Assembly: GCA_034698045.1 (NCBI GenBank)
Contig: JAQGAU010000677.1
Span: forward strand, 1 to 24,976
Source: Paramacrobiotus richtersi
Taxonomy: Eukaryota > Tardigrada > Eutardigrada > Parachela > Macrobiotidae
DNA length: 24,976 nucleotides
Direction of reading: 5' to 3'
In this document: one piece after another, positions 1 through 10,247 of the stretch
Position numbering within the stretch: the first letter of the stretch is position 1
How the letters are laid out: the number at the start of each line of letters is the position of its first letter
The notes under the pieces: model-generated
The model's input: only the letters and a program-made list of their open reading frames with translations
Databases searched by the model: none
What the model was told of the DNA's origin: nothing
Made by a program: the position numbers and the translations under genes

Positions 1-126
1 GACACGATTCGACACGATACATGTTTGTTCGCCTCGATGTTCTTGTTCCTCGATTTGGTTTTCGCAAGTTGTATATTTATGACGATACGCAGAACTTTCC
101 CTTGATACCAAACGGCCGCATTCCAG
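1..126. other. Window edge, 3' flank of the first receptor-like pseudogene
   Basis: Short stretch downstream of the minus-strand stop codon at 127-129. It is AT-moderate, with no second gene visible. No canonical AATAAA poly(A) signal was found on the minus strand; only an AATATA-like stretch near 72-78 is present. Confidence 0.4.
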
Positions 127-1872
127 TTAATTCACAAAATCCCATTTCTGCAAGATCTGCTGCAGCTCTCCATTCTCCATGATCTTGGCTATGTTGACGG
201 TGACGGACTTGGCTAAGCTGCCACCTGCAGTCAAAAGAGCCGTTGACGAATGCAACAACAACCAACAGGACGGGATGTAGAAGCAATACGCACCTAGCCG
301 TATACCCAGTCCGTAAAAGGCCCGCTGCAAGTGGGGACCGGTTATGACGAGCTGCCCGTTGGACTGCTTTATGGCCACGGCGACCTCCGCGTCCTCCGTC
401 ACATAAGCCCAACTACCTTGTCGCACCAACGCCAGCCCTTGAGCATCGTGTTCGACCAGCGATGTCGGAGCGTTGGCCTAAATATTAGCCCAAATTGCCT
501 GCGCTACCGGATCAATTGAACCCTGCAAAGAATAGATCACCTGGCGACTGGCGATATCTTGTTTCCCAGGTGCTAGTACTGCCCATGCATGTGCCGGGGA
601 AAGGCCCTTAGGATACCGCGCTTGTGTTGACAATAGACCAGGTGACTGCTCGGTACTTCTGACTGTGATTCAACGCATCAGCCAATGCAACACAAGTTTA
701 TATACAATGTGGTGTGTCCTTGGCAGTCGCACCCGCAGATCAGGATAAGAATCGTTGCAAGCTTGGTTTGTGAGTTGACAGTTGCATTCTAATATATTCG
801 AGCTTGGCAGCTGAAGGCCATTCCGATGCGGAGATTCAGAAGACTTTGCTTTTACTACATTCCATTACGCTTAGACTTACAAATCAGGATTAATATGTAT
901 TGTGTGTGCCAAACATACCTTAAGATATGCGTAATCCGCTCCATCCTTCACAACAGCGTATTTGATGCCATCCAGCGATGCGTTCGGTTGCGTCACTCGC
1001 ACCACGTGGTAATGCATAAAGGGCATGGTGTAGTCAATGACCATTTCTCTCTCCGGTGAAATGGAAAACTCGGCGGCGATGATGTCAACCTCCTGTACAT
1101 CACAACACAAGCTTCGTCAAGGCGCTTCTGTCGAAGCGTATCGACCAAAGAGAAGCGGAGGTTCTCCCTGTTCAGAGTTTCGCAAAGATGGATGTTGCCA
1201 ATCGTTTCTGCGTATTGGAACAGCCCCGTCAGGTTTCATCCGATTTTCATCAAATTTAAACAGAACCCAGATTGTGACCTGCAGATGAGCTGATAACTTT
1301 TTGACACGCATATCTCGAAAAATGAGTGAGCAATAAGCACATTTTGTAGGGAAGAAATTCTTTTTTTACTTAACCGCAGACAATACGGCATGCGCAATCG
1401 GCCATCCGCATGCACCTGCCCGTTCGCTTCGGTCCTCATCTCTAGAGCAGCGGACTGCGATTACCTAGTTACTTACGTTTGCAAGCAACTTTCCAACCAT
1501 TCCATTCCATGCGTGATTCTCATCTTCGACTCCATGGACTCCATCCGTTTCCATTGCTAGCTGTGAAGCTGAAGCCGAGAATGTCTTTTAGAGCATTCAG
1601 CAGATCCCAGATGAATCCTTTGTACGCTCCATACCCGTCGGCTTGGAGAAAGTTTGACGTGTTGGACTAACGAGCAAGCAATGACACATATCAAAATGAC
1701 AAATCACCATTCCAGTGCCAAAGCCTACCGTACAACCGATGACACGATAATTTGCACCGGGACAGCCTACGTTGTCGTTGGACCCGCTACAGGTTCCAGA
1801 TGCCCAGTTCTGGCACCAGACATGAATGACTTGCAGTATTAATGACAGAGTTAACGCTAGCGTTTTCGGCAT
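127..1872 (-). pseudogene. Secreted iGluR-like ligand-binding-domain protein, copy 1 (broken)
   Basis: Five exons fit: 1729-1872, 1477-1666, 919-1092, 294-522 and 127-224 (phases 0,0,0,1), coding about 278 aa. Exon 1 gives a signal peptide (MPKTLALTLSLILQVIHVWC) and a Cys-rich mature N-terminus. Exon 2 carries the lobe S1 start (GFIWDLLNALKDILGF, then AWNGMVGKLL). Exon 3 carries SPEREMVIDYTMPFM, which keeps the Arg that binds the ligand alpha-carboxylate in glutamate receptors, then runs straight into S2 (GIKYAVVKDG). Exons 4-5 hold SWAYVTED, FYGLGIRLGG and the terminal helix ENGELQQILQKW. The TM1-pore-TM2 block that separates S1 and S2 in real channels is absent, so this is a soluble binding protein resembling bacterial family-3 solute-binding proteins. 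It is broken: exon 2 is 190 nt and its frame slips by one near 1541-1550, and exon 4 has an in-frame TAG (480-482 on the plus strand) where copy 2 has Gln. Sequencing error is possible but less likely given two lesions. Confidence 0.75.
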
Positions 1873-2333
1873 TTTTCTCCTCGTTGCATAAGACCCGAAC
1901 GCGGCTTTTATTAAATTACAAGACGGTACACCTTGAATTCCTACCATCGGTCTCTGCGAAAGCAGCAATCTGGCACACCAAACAGCCATGACTGGTAGAA
2001 AAGGGTAAAGAACGTCAATGTGTTTCAGCACAGAGTACTGTTCATACGTAATGACCATGCTGAATTTATTGTCGCATAATGTGGTTTCAGACTTTAACGA
2101 ATGAACAAACGAGCAAAAGCTCGAAGAATAAGGTCAACCGAATTTCATGGGCCGGAGGGAAGGTGCTCAAGTTATTCGAATTTCGAAAGAAAGTTGTAGA
2201 GTATGTAGTCTGCGAAAAACCTTTCGCATACATATCACCGGGAGTGGCTGACAGCTTGCAATACATCAGTGATTTAGTTTCCTTATCCTAACGGCCATTT
2301 GTTCTGATCGCTCGCTTTCACATCTCCACCAAA
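1873..2333. promoter_or_regulatory. Shared upstream region of the divergent receptor-like pair
   Basis: 461 bp between the two start codons of the head-to-head pair, with no coding signal of its own. On the minus strand a TATA-like TTTAATAAAA (1906-1915) lies 34-43 nt upstream of the copy 1 start codon, which would leave a very short 5' UTR. No comparable box was obvious before copy 2. Bidirectional use is inferred from the geometry only. Confidence 0.35.
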
Positions 2334-3681
2334 ATGCAGGCAGGAAGATTGACGATATACTCAGCGGTATTTCTTGCACTTCTAGGTAATGTTTCCTGCC
2401 AGTATTATGGCCACAGACCACGCACCAGCTCCTGCGCCGTAACAGCAACCAGCCTCGGTTGTGCAAACTGCCGCGTCCGCCCTCTAGCCGTAAAATGATC
2501 ATCACTCTCCGTTGGCACAAGCTCCGATTCCATAAACACTCAACTAACTTTACAGACCAAAAGCAGCAATTTCATGCAAGTGAATCCCGACGGAAGCTTC
2601 AGCGGTTTTATCTGGGATCCGCTGAACGCGACGCTGTCAAACCAAGCGGACGGCGTCTACGGAGGTCAAGACGCCAACGGAGTATGGAATGGATTGGTCG
2701 GAGGACTGGTTCGCAATGTAAGCAAAGGCTAATTACCCGTAGAAGTGTATTATGGCAATGACTGTCTGTTCGATTGAGGCAGGAAACCGATATCGTCATC
2801 GCCGATGTCGCTATCACGTCACAGAAATCAATGGCTATGGATTTCACCGTCCCCTTCATGACTGGCTATCTGTTCATCCTTAGTCAGTCGAATGCGTCGC
2901 TGTCTGGCATCAAATAGGCCGTAAAAGGCAGTTCAGCTGGATCCATATACCTCATGGTAAGCAGCGAGTGATTCACCTTGACTGTTGTCCAACGCCTGCA
3001 CTGCCGGGCGTTGTACTACCGACAACAAACCATCATAGTATTCTTACGGTATGTGATCGAATTCGTAGTTAATCCAGATATTGTATGTGGGCGTTGGCAA
3101 ACGAAGATGCGGGGCGCGTACTCACCTCATGAGGTGGCTTCGCGAACCGTTACACCATATCTGGATTGGCTACGAATTCGATACCAACCCTTAGAGAATC
3201 TAACGTTGAATAAGGCAAAGATCCCGGAGCTATCCATATTGATCACCTTCATGATCACTGAACAGGAATCTGGAGAATCGCGGGCAAAAGAGATTCGGGC
3301 CAGCGTGCAGACCAACCTACCAGCCTCGCTGGTGCCTGACGATGCTGCGGGAATAGCGCTGGTGCAACAAGGGGGCTGGGCTTTCGTCACCCGGGGTGCT
3401 GTTGCTGCTCTGGCAGTCAAGAACTCCAATGGCCAGCTGATGATCAATCGCGACCGGCGCTGCACACTCTCTATATCGCACTGGGAGTGCAGCTTGGTCA
3501 GTACATGTTCGGTTTACAGAAGATGCAATACGGTTCACTATTGTCTGCTTGCAGGCTCTCCGCTGCGGATTCCTTTGTCCATTGCGGTGAAGAAATCATG
3601 GCCAACGGACTGATAGAAGAACTACTCACCAAATGGAATCTGACAGCTCCAATTAGTAATGGCTTCCTTCAGCTTCTTTGA
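2334..3681 (+). pseudogene. Secreted iGluR-like ligand-binding-domain protein, copy 2 (broken)
   Basis: Exons 2334-2489, 2556-2717, 2783-2956, 3266-3496 and 3555-3681 match copy 1 in order, phase and (exon 3, 174 nt) length. Exon 1 encodes a signal peptide (MQAGRLTIYSAVFLALLG, then VSC) and a Cys-bearing N-terminus. Exon 2 has GSFSGFIWDPLNA and GVYGGQDANGVWNGLVGGL but lacks the stretch around copy 1 ILGFSFT. Exon 3 has DIVIADVAITSQKSMAMDF and PFM; exon 4 has GGWAFVT; exon 5 has GSPLRIPLSIAV and the terminal LIEELLTKWNL. No membrane segments lie between the lobes. It is broken: an in-frame TAG follows GIK in exon 3 where copy 1 has Tyr, exon 4 is 2 nt longer than its homologue with a frame slip after MMI-type residues (about 3441-3455), and exon 5 slips near 3590-3596. 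The ligand Arg of S1 reads QKS instead of ERE, and the S2 acidic residue is Arg, so binding was probably already altered. Confidence 0.75.
3057..3181. repeat. Imperfect inverted repeat in intron 3 of copy 2
   Basis: Left arm 3057-3081 (TCGAATTCGTAG, 2 nt, AATCCAGATAT) pairs with right arm 3157-3181 (ATATCTGGATT, 2 nt, CTACGAATTCGA), so 23 of 25 positions match. Between the arms, near the symmetry centre, lies a perfect 14-bp palindrome CACCTCATGAGGTG (3123-3136), flanked by weaker complementarity. The whole can fold into a hairpin of roughly 125 nt. It could be a decayed foldback or MITE-like insertion. No copy is seen in the matching intron of copy 1. Confidence 0.6.
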
Positions 3682-4634
3682 TTAACATTCAAGACTCGAT
3701 ATCAGCACAGATTTACATAAAATAAAAGTTTCCTTGAAATTAGCGCACAGTTGGATTTTTGCAATAACTGGCTGTAAATCACCACGCCGCACTTTCTCTC
3801 AGTTAGCGAGCCGAACCTAAGCCGGCATTGCAGTTATATGAAGAACAAGTTGATCGATGTAGTAGAGCCTGTCGAAGCCGAAATAATTTCACTCATTCAG
3901 CCTTTGTCTGATTATTCTCAGAGTTAGCGCTATGTATGACAATTAAAGAACTTACTCTACGAAGCTAGTTCCGAGATCCCAAACGAGATTCGCGTGTACA
4001 GTAAGATTCTACGTCTTGCTGGCGCTTGACCATGCCTTTTCGTACTGTGAGTGTGGTTTGTTTTTGTTACAGTACTAGTTTTGGATACTTTATACTGAGA
4101 ATTTCACTGAATTTGGGATACAAGTTTTGGCTATTATCCGTAATTTCGTACACGATTCGATAGTTATATCAATGGATATCCGGCCCATCCTCATGACATT
4201 CAACAGTGAATATTGGTGCTTCAGTGTAACAATCGGTTTAGATCAGAGAAACAATGATTTAATTCACACAACTTCCAAGTGTTACACAGTTTGTTAAAGA
4301 CAGAACAAGTTTATTGTTGTACAGATAGACATGCCGCATATTATTGTCCCATTCCATGTCGCGTCTCCAGGCGTTCTAATAAAGGTTATCGATTCATAGC
4401 AAAAAAACCCAATCCAAAACACACAAAATTGTTTCGCTTGGGTATTCGTATAACTGATATAAGGGATCAATACATATATAGGGTGCGCAGTAGGCGCGAC
4501 GTCCTAACGAGATGAGAAGCAGAAAGGAAGTTTCTGAAAAATTGACTGTTACAAGTTCGATACCGGTCATGGTTCACATCGTACACGGAAAACAGTCTAA
4601 CCTGGTGTTGGAGTCTGTTGCGGTATGATCCAGG
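3682..4634. other. Convergent spacer between receptor-like copy 2 and F-box gene A
   Basis: 953 bp between the 3' ends of two converging genes. The only signal recognised is an AATAAA at 3721-3726, 40 nt after the copy 2 stop codon and suited to its polyadenylation. The rest is AT-rich and shows no coding pattern, RNA gene or repeat family that I recognise. Confidence 0.5.
3721..3726 (+). other. Poly(A) signal of receptor-like copy 2
   Basis: Canonical AATAAA embedded in an A-rich run, 40 nt past the stop codon. Its retention suggests that the locus may still be transcribed although its coding frame is broken. Confidence 0.45.
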
Positions 4635-6366
4635 TTAAACGCAGGCTTCCATCGCCATAAGTGCAAGTGGTGTCAGTTTGCGGACATCTAACGCCACCAG
4701 ATCATCGGTCCTCCATTCCTTATTTCGATATTCCGGCGTGCTATCTGCGTCCGTTGCCTGGATCTGGTTGAGAACCTGTGTCAATTCAACAGGCCCCGGG
4801 TAAATCGCCGTACTGTATTAGCAGGTGCAAAAGTTTTCATGCTTACCCAAAGAACGCGACCCACGCATTCGCAGCTGGCAAAATGTTGGCTGAGATGGGC
4901 AGTAATATTCGCAGCCAATCTGTCCAGTTGACGCTGGTCGATTGCTGTCCACACCGGCGCTGCTGAAGCGTCCCCGTCAACAGCCAGGCACAGCTGTTTG
5001 ATCGGTATGCTGAATGATCGGCTTGTAGCTGCAGGAGGCTGGAGTAGCAATGGTATACGAAACGAGACCATAAGGACGGCATTGTGTAACACAAGAGAAC
5101 GGCAAATGGTGACGAATGCCGGCAGTAGGTAGACGGGCCAATGGCGCAGCTGGTCGGGATTCACAAACATCACTTTCATTTCTAGGCCACTGAGGACAAG
5201 AGTTCGGAGACGCGGGTGTCCACATGCAGCGAACACGCTGTTGAAGCTGTGGATTACCGCCTCCAAGGTATGACCCATTGTTCCGGGGTGCGACAAAGGA
5301 AACGCCGCTCGTAATTGTGGAGCAACCAGTGACAAGAGTCTGGTTTGCCGGTGCAACGCGATGCACAATTCTCCGCTGACGTCATGTGATGCTGTGTGCT
5401 TCACGCGCAGTAGAACATGGATCCGTGTGCGTCCTAGCGTAGTAATGTCCCGCCACAGTGTCCCGACCCGACGAATTTTCAACATTACCATGGTGTCCAG
5501 AAAACCTGCACAACGAGATCTTGCTATAACAGCAAAGTAAACTTGCTAGTGGCTTTCTTATAATCTCTTTGGCCTTTGCTGTTATATTTCCCAGGTGCAT
5601 TCATTAAATATACAGTAAGTACGCTGCAATTAACTCGACTAACTTTTTTTATAGTTATTGATACATTATATATACAGTTATTTGTCCTAGCTGTGTGTTC
5701 GTTTTTGGCCGTTGCAGTCATTATGTATAACTGCTGTCTAGTTAGTCTCTAATATATTTCAAGGGGATTAATCACAAGAACGTAATGTTACGAACCAAAT
5801 ATTTCGGCTAGCAGATGGCGCGGTAGAGCTCGATTAATTTCGGGATCAGATGCCCATGGATGATGCGGCTGAATATTGATGTCCCGGATATTACGAACTG
5901 CAAGCTGGTTGACCTGTGTCTCGGTGGAAGGAGTGCGGACCTGTAGCGCTGTCACACAAGCCACAACCGAAGAATGCTCTGAGGTGTCCAGACGGACAAA
6001 GGGATAAGCCCGGAAATTTATCCACAGAATGCTAGTCAACACTCCGGGATACCACTTCCACGGCTCGTCCGCTTGTGCGCGGAAAAGTGCTTCGACGGGG
6101 GCGTTACGCACCGTAGCGGCCTCGTTGGGCAGGGAAGGCGAGTGGTACGGAATGTGGAATGCAGCGTCCATTGTGAGACGGTAGATTCTATCCATCGGCA
6201 CCGGAACAACGGCGTCCCTGCCGCACTGGAAATCGATGAGCAGGTCACCGCCTTCCCGACCCACTGCGACTCCGTACTGATATAACCCATCAATCCCTCG
6301 GATATTCACAGCAGCTGGTTTGTAGATCTGTCCGTAGAACAACTGCCGGACAACTTGCGCATTCAT
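4635..6366 (-). CDS. F-box protein with Tudor-like N-terminus, paralogue A
   Basis: Three exons, 5796-6366, 4847-5505 and 4635-4775, join in frame (phases 1 and 0) to 456 aa; introns are 290 and 71 nt. Start chosen at MNAQVVRQLFYG because all four paralogues begin there; an in-frame ATG 18 codons upstream has no paralogue support. Residues about 12-60 (AVNIRGIDGLYQYGVAVG, LLIDFQCG, VPVPMDRIYRL) and about 90-140 (VEALFRAQADEPWKWYPG, then LVRL-type strand) look like two small SH3/Tudor- or Agenet-like barrels. The F-box (LPRHLLAEIFG, FLDTMVMLKIRRVGTLWRDI) is split by intron 1 after AEIFG. A 200-residue leucine-rich but repeat-less region follows, and the last exon encodes the conserved STPEYRNKEW and DVRKLT. 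F-box proteins bind SKP1 and present substrates to SCF ubiquitin ligases; this role is inferred from the F-box, and the target is unknown. Confidence 0.8.
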
Positions 6367-7210
6367 TGTGGATTGATGGTTGGCGAGTGGGTCTACTGAC
6401 AGCAATGTTTTGGAGTCCAAACTGATAATCGAATTTGGTTGAATTTAGTGCACTACGGTACTGACCTGCTTGTGATAAATTCCTAACAAGGAAACACCAA
6501 TCAGGTACAGTACATGCTCGACAGAATTCGAAAAAATACACCGCACGGATTTGCTGGGATGAATGGTAAAATTTTGAGCGTCGCGATGAATGCTCTGGTA
6601 TCGTGTTACTAATTTAGTTAGCGGAGACGAAACAATATCAGTTGAAACATTCACGTGTCCGCGTTAGACAATACACGGAGGTCAGCCAGAAACCGGCTGG
6701 TCATATCCTGGTTCGTTTGTCACTGAGAGAGCGAGCGAGATAATGTACTTGCGATGCGCAAGTACATCTGACTTTATAGTTTATCCTTATTGTACTAGCC
6801 TGCAGCGCATTGTTGTCTTGCTAGACATTCAACATTAGGCTGAGAACCAGAGATACCAATGGTGATTGGTCAACCAGGTAACGTTCGCACTTCGCAGTGT
6901 TAGCCGAATCAATATCGAAAAATAACAACTCTACTGTTTGTTGTTATTAATGACATAGCCCGAGTTTGCCACACGCTGATCATGAATACGAAAAGAACGA
7001 AGCTCCGAAATCCACGGAACTCCAACTTTTCCACATATCCTTCGATATATGGCTCGCAGCTGACGAGACGAGGAAATACAGAGGAATTCCTGAAAGACCA
7101 AGGCTTATTGTTAGGATAAATTTTGATCACTGTTCCCATCTACTGATAATATTGAACAATAGGGTAAATTTTACCATGGAATGTCTAGTTCCGGTAGAAC
7201 CCAGGCGGCA
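6367..7210. other. Intergenic region between F-box genes A and B
   Basis: 844 bp that must contain the promoter of A and the 3' flank of B, which is transcribed toward A. No coding pattern was supported. It contains the perfect hairpin at 6743-6767, listed separately, next to a GAGAGAGCGAGCGAGA purine run (6724-6740). Confidence 0.45.
6743..6767. repeat. Perfect 11-bp inverted repeat with 3-nt loop
   Basis: ATGTACTTGCG, ATG, CGCAAGTACAT: every base of the two arms pairs. It lies 377 bp upstream of the start codon of F-box gene A, beside a GAGA-rich tract. It could be a dimeric factor site or a foldback; nothing shows which. Confidence 0.6.
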
Positions 7211-8967
7211 CTAATCGCAGTTAAGCATATTAATCGCCAAAAGTGAAAGTGCTGCGAGTTTCCTGGCATCCAGTTCGGGAAAATTCTCGTTCGTCCATTT
7301 CTTTCCTTTGTATTCAGGTGTGCTATCGGGGTCTACTGCTTGCATGTTGTTGAGAACCTATGTGAAATAAGCTTGTGTGAAAGAAGCTGACTCGTTCCGT
7401 CGTTTTCTTTGCACGTGCACAGATTTTTGCTCCTTAAGTATTTTTCTACAGGTTTGTTTTCTTACCCAAAGAATGTCCGCTATACGACACGCGTCCGGCT
7501 TGTATTTTTTCAAATAGACTGTCAGATTGTCGGCCAACCTGTCCAGTTCACTTTGTTCACTCTGCGTGCACACCCCCTCGGCTAAAACCTCCGTATTGAC
7601 ATTCAGGCGCAGCCTTTTAATCGGTATGCACAAGGATCGTGTTGCAAAGAAGATCGGGTTTTCATACGACTGGAACGGAGACGGTATGACAAAGGTGACC
7701 ATGAGAACGCAGTTGTCGAAGACAACCGAACGGCACATGTTGGCGAGGGAGGGGACTATGGAGCGCGGCCAATAGCGCAACTGGTCAGGACTCCTGAACG
7801 ACACATCCACACTCAAGCCACTGAACACGAAAGTGTCGAGACGAGGGTATACACAAGAACGGGACGCTGGTCGCTTTTTCGTTCGGCATCTATCGAGCAA
7901 TGGTCGATTCTCCTTCGTTAAGCGGAGGATTACTTCTTGCACGGATGCAAACTCTGTTCTGGGGTGCGAGCTAAGACTGACGGTCCGCAGTCGCGAACCA
8001 ATTAAGGACATGCATTTGGTATGCTGGTGGATAACGCAGCGCAACTGCCCAGGTAACTGCTTTACTGCACCTTCCTGTACACGCAGTTGCACATGTGTCG
8101 ACATGCACTTGAGCGCCATAATATTCCACCACAGTATGCAGACGCGACGAAGCTTTGACTGGGCCACGCTGTCCAAGCAACCTGTAACACCAAATCTTGT
8201 CATAACTAATCGTTGTGCGTAAGTTTCAGCTTTTAGTACATAATATCAGAGGGACTAAAGAAAGTCAGATTGGTAGATTAGAATCGGAAGGATAAACGAC
8301 GTCTCTGGCGAATAATTTCCTATTAATCATTATGTGTATTACATTGTCTTCTCTACCACTCCTCAGTCTCAAACAATAGTAGTAAGATCTAGACCGAACG
8401 TCACGCACCAAAGATTTCGACCAGCAAATCGCGCGGTACAAGATGATTGAGTTTGGGATGACGCGGTTGGACAATGACGTCCTGTGTATGCTGAACTGCA
8501 GGCTGACTAATTCCTTTCTTGGTGGACGGTATGTGGATCTGCTTGACGAGTACGCTGACCAGAATCGTCGCATTTTGTGATACATTCACCCGAACCAACC
8601 CATAAGCCTGACTTTCTGTCCACATAACGTTGGTCAGCAGTCCCGGATACCATTTCCATGGCTTGTTCCCCAGAGAACGGAGGAGCACCTTAACAGGCAC
8701 ATTTCGAGCTGCAGCCAAGAGATCGGCTTGCTCAGTCCAGTGCAGTTGCGGAGTGGTGAAAGCCGGACCTTTCCCAAGCCGGTAGATCTTGTCCAGCGGC
8801 ACTGGAACTATCATTTTCTTGCCGCACTGGAAATCGATGAGGAATTGTGTGCCCTGACGGCCCACAATGATCCCGTACTGCAGCAATCCATCGTCCCCCC
8901 TCACGTTCACAGCACCTACTACGTATACCTCTCCTTGGAAATATTGTTGGATAAGTTCCGCGTTCAT
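7211..8967 (-). CDS. F-box protein with Tudor-like N-terminus, paralogue B
   Basis: Exons 8409-8967, 7466-8181 and 7211-7357 join in frame to 473 aa; introns of 227 and 108 nt sit at exactly the positions and phases of paralogue A. The N-terminus (MNAELIQQYFQGEVYVVGAV) leads into the first Tudor-like unit (VRGDDGLLQYGIIVGRQG, FLIDFQCGKKMIVPVPLDKI) and the second (VKVLLRSLGNKPWKWYPG). The F-box runs from LVPRDLLVEIFG across intron 1 into CLDSVAQSKLRRVCILWW. Exon 2 is longer than in the other copies, with an extra basic stretch (DRCRTKKRPASRSC). The last exon gives VLNNMQAVDPDSTPEYKGKKW and ends with LLAINMLNCD. Splice sites are GTGCGT, GTAAGA and two CAG/TAG acceptors. No lesion was found. It is probably an SCF substrate adaptor; its partner cannot be inferred. 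Confidence 0.8.
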
Positions 8968-10247
8968 TGTTGATCGATGGTTGCGCGTTGGTGCGATACT
9001 AGCAGCGCCGGGAAACTAGAAAAGATCAAATTCAGCAGATGCACAACTGCTGAGTGATACAAGCGACTGTACAAGCGGTGGATATACCGCGTTCGGGGAA
9101 AGGGAAAATAGTACGGAATTTGGAAATTTACTAAATAATCGGTAAATCACTGCCAAAGTTTCGTACAGAGTACGTTACAATTGTTATGCACGTCCGCACA
9201 TCCGCTACGTGATGCATAACGAAGGAAACAAATGTTAAATGATAAATCACAGCACTGATTTTCAGAGCATTTAACATTTTTGGGATCGAAACAGCCGTTC
9301 ATACACTTACAAAGCCGCAGTTGGTCGGAGCCAGACGGTACCGGACTTGAAGTCGATATAAAGTAAAGTTTGAAACTGTGTCTTCCGTCCTGTAGGGTAC
9401 TTATATTTTGCGATGAATTCCAGGAAACGTGCATCAAACAAAAACAACAAAACCCGACGGAATTCTGGTAGGGAACCTATCAAACCGAGATAGGCAAATC
9501 AAGATGAATGGGTCTAAATTCGTGTATCATAGTGCATCTGATCCGAATATTTACTGCGCTTACTGTGATTTCGTCCTTTCGGAGTTGATGTCCTGCTTGG
9601 ACCGGAGACCCTTCTGACTCAGTCTGTTTCTCTTTTGTTCGAGAAGCAGTCAGGCAGTGAAGTAAACTGTACATCCTGGTTATGACATGACGTTATCTAA
9701 CTCCTTATGAAACGGATTTTCCAGAAAATTAATGAATTAGTAGGCTACACTTTACTGCCGAAACACCTGACAACGGGCAGTACATACATATTGTGATTTG
9801 TAGCTGGTCGGAACAAACTATTTACAAACGTCATGTACATGTACTGTACTTAGGGCATATTGGCGGTCCACGAAGGGTATCAGTGAAATATCAGTGACAT
9901 TATGTACGGCGTCCATGGTACGCACTACGCTACACAACAAACAATCCAGTGCGTGATAACGTACTTGTACGGTACACCTCTCCAGACAAAGATGCCAACA
10001 CAGATGTCAAGCACAACAAAATGAGGAAATGTCGTACGAATCATGAGAGCAACCGATGAAAAAATAAACCAGACCGATAAATAGTGTAAACTACCATATG
10101 CATGGAAAACGCAACCTTCCTCCTCAATGCCTGCTCGACGGTGTAGGCAACTGCATGACCAGGCGTGGAAGTGACAAGAAATCCAAAAAACATTAGTTTT
10201 TAAGATCCCATGGCGGTCATTCTCCACATCGCATCCCCAGGTAGGTT
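8968..10247. other. Intergenic region between F-box genes B and C
   Basis: 1280 bp without a convincing gene. A minus-strand frame at 9147-9437 has ten cysteines in its last 55 codons (LCKCMNGCFDPKNVKC and on) but no signal peptide or known fold; it is reported as a finding rather than called a gene. Several GTACATGTAC-type palindromes occur (around 9834-9847). The promoter of B must lie near the left end. Confidence 0.4.

Noticed and set aside
480-2920. Both receptor-like copies have an in-frame TAG, suggesting UAG recoding or read-through.
   Set aside because: The two TAGs are at different positions, each copy also has frame slips, and EPS8 and the F-box genes show no internal TAG. Ordinary decay explains it better.
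4550-4575. AGTTCGATACCGG resembles a tRNA T-arm.
   Set aside because: No matching acceptor stem, D-arm or anticodon arm surrounds it.
9925-10227. Minus-strand open frame of 100 codons with hydrophobic runs just after F-box C exon 3.
   Set aside because: No paralogue has it, the hydrophobic pattern is irregular and interrupted by random-looking residues, and it starts at an arbitrary ATG in the 3' flank.
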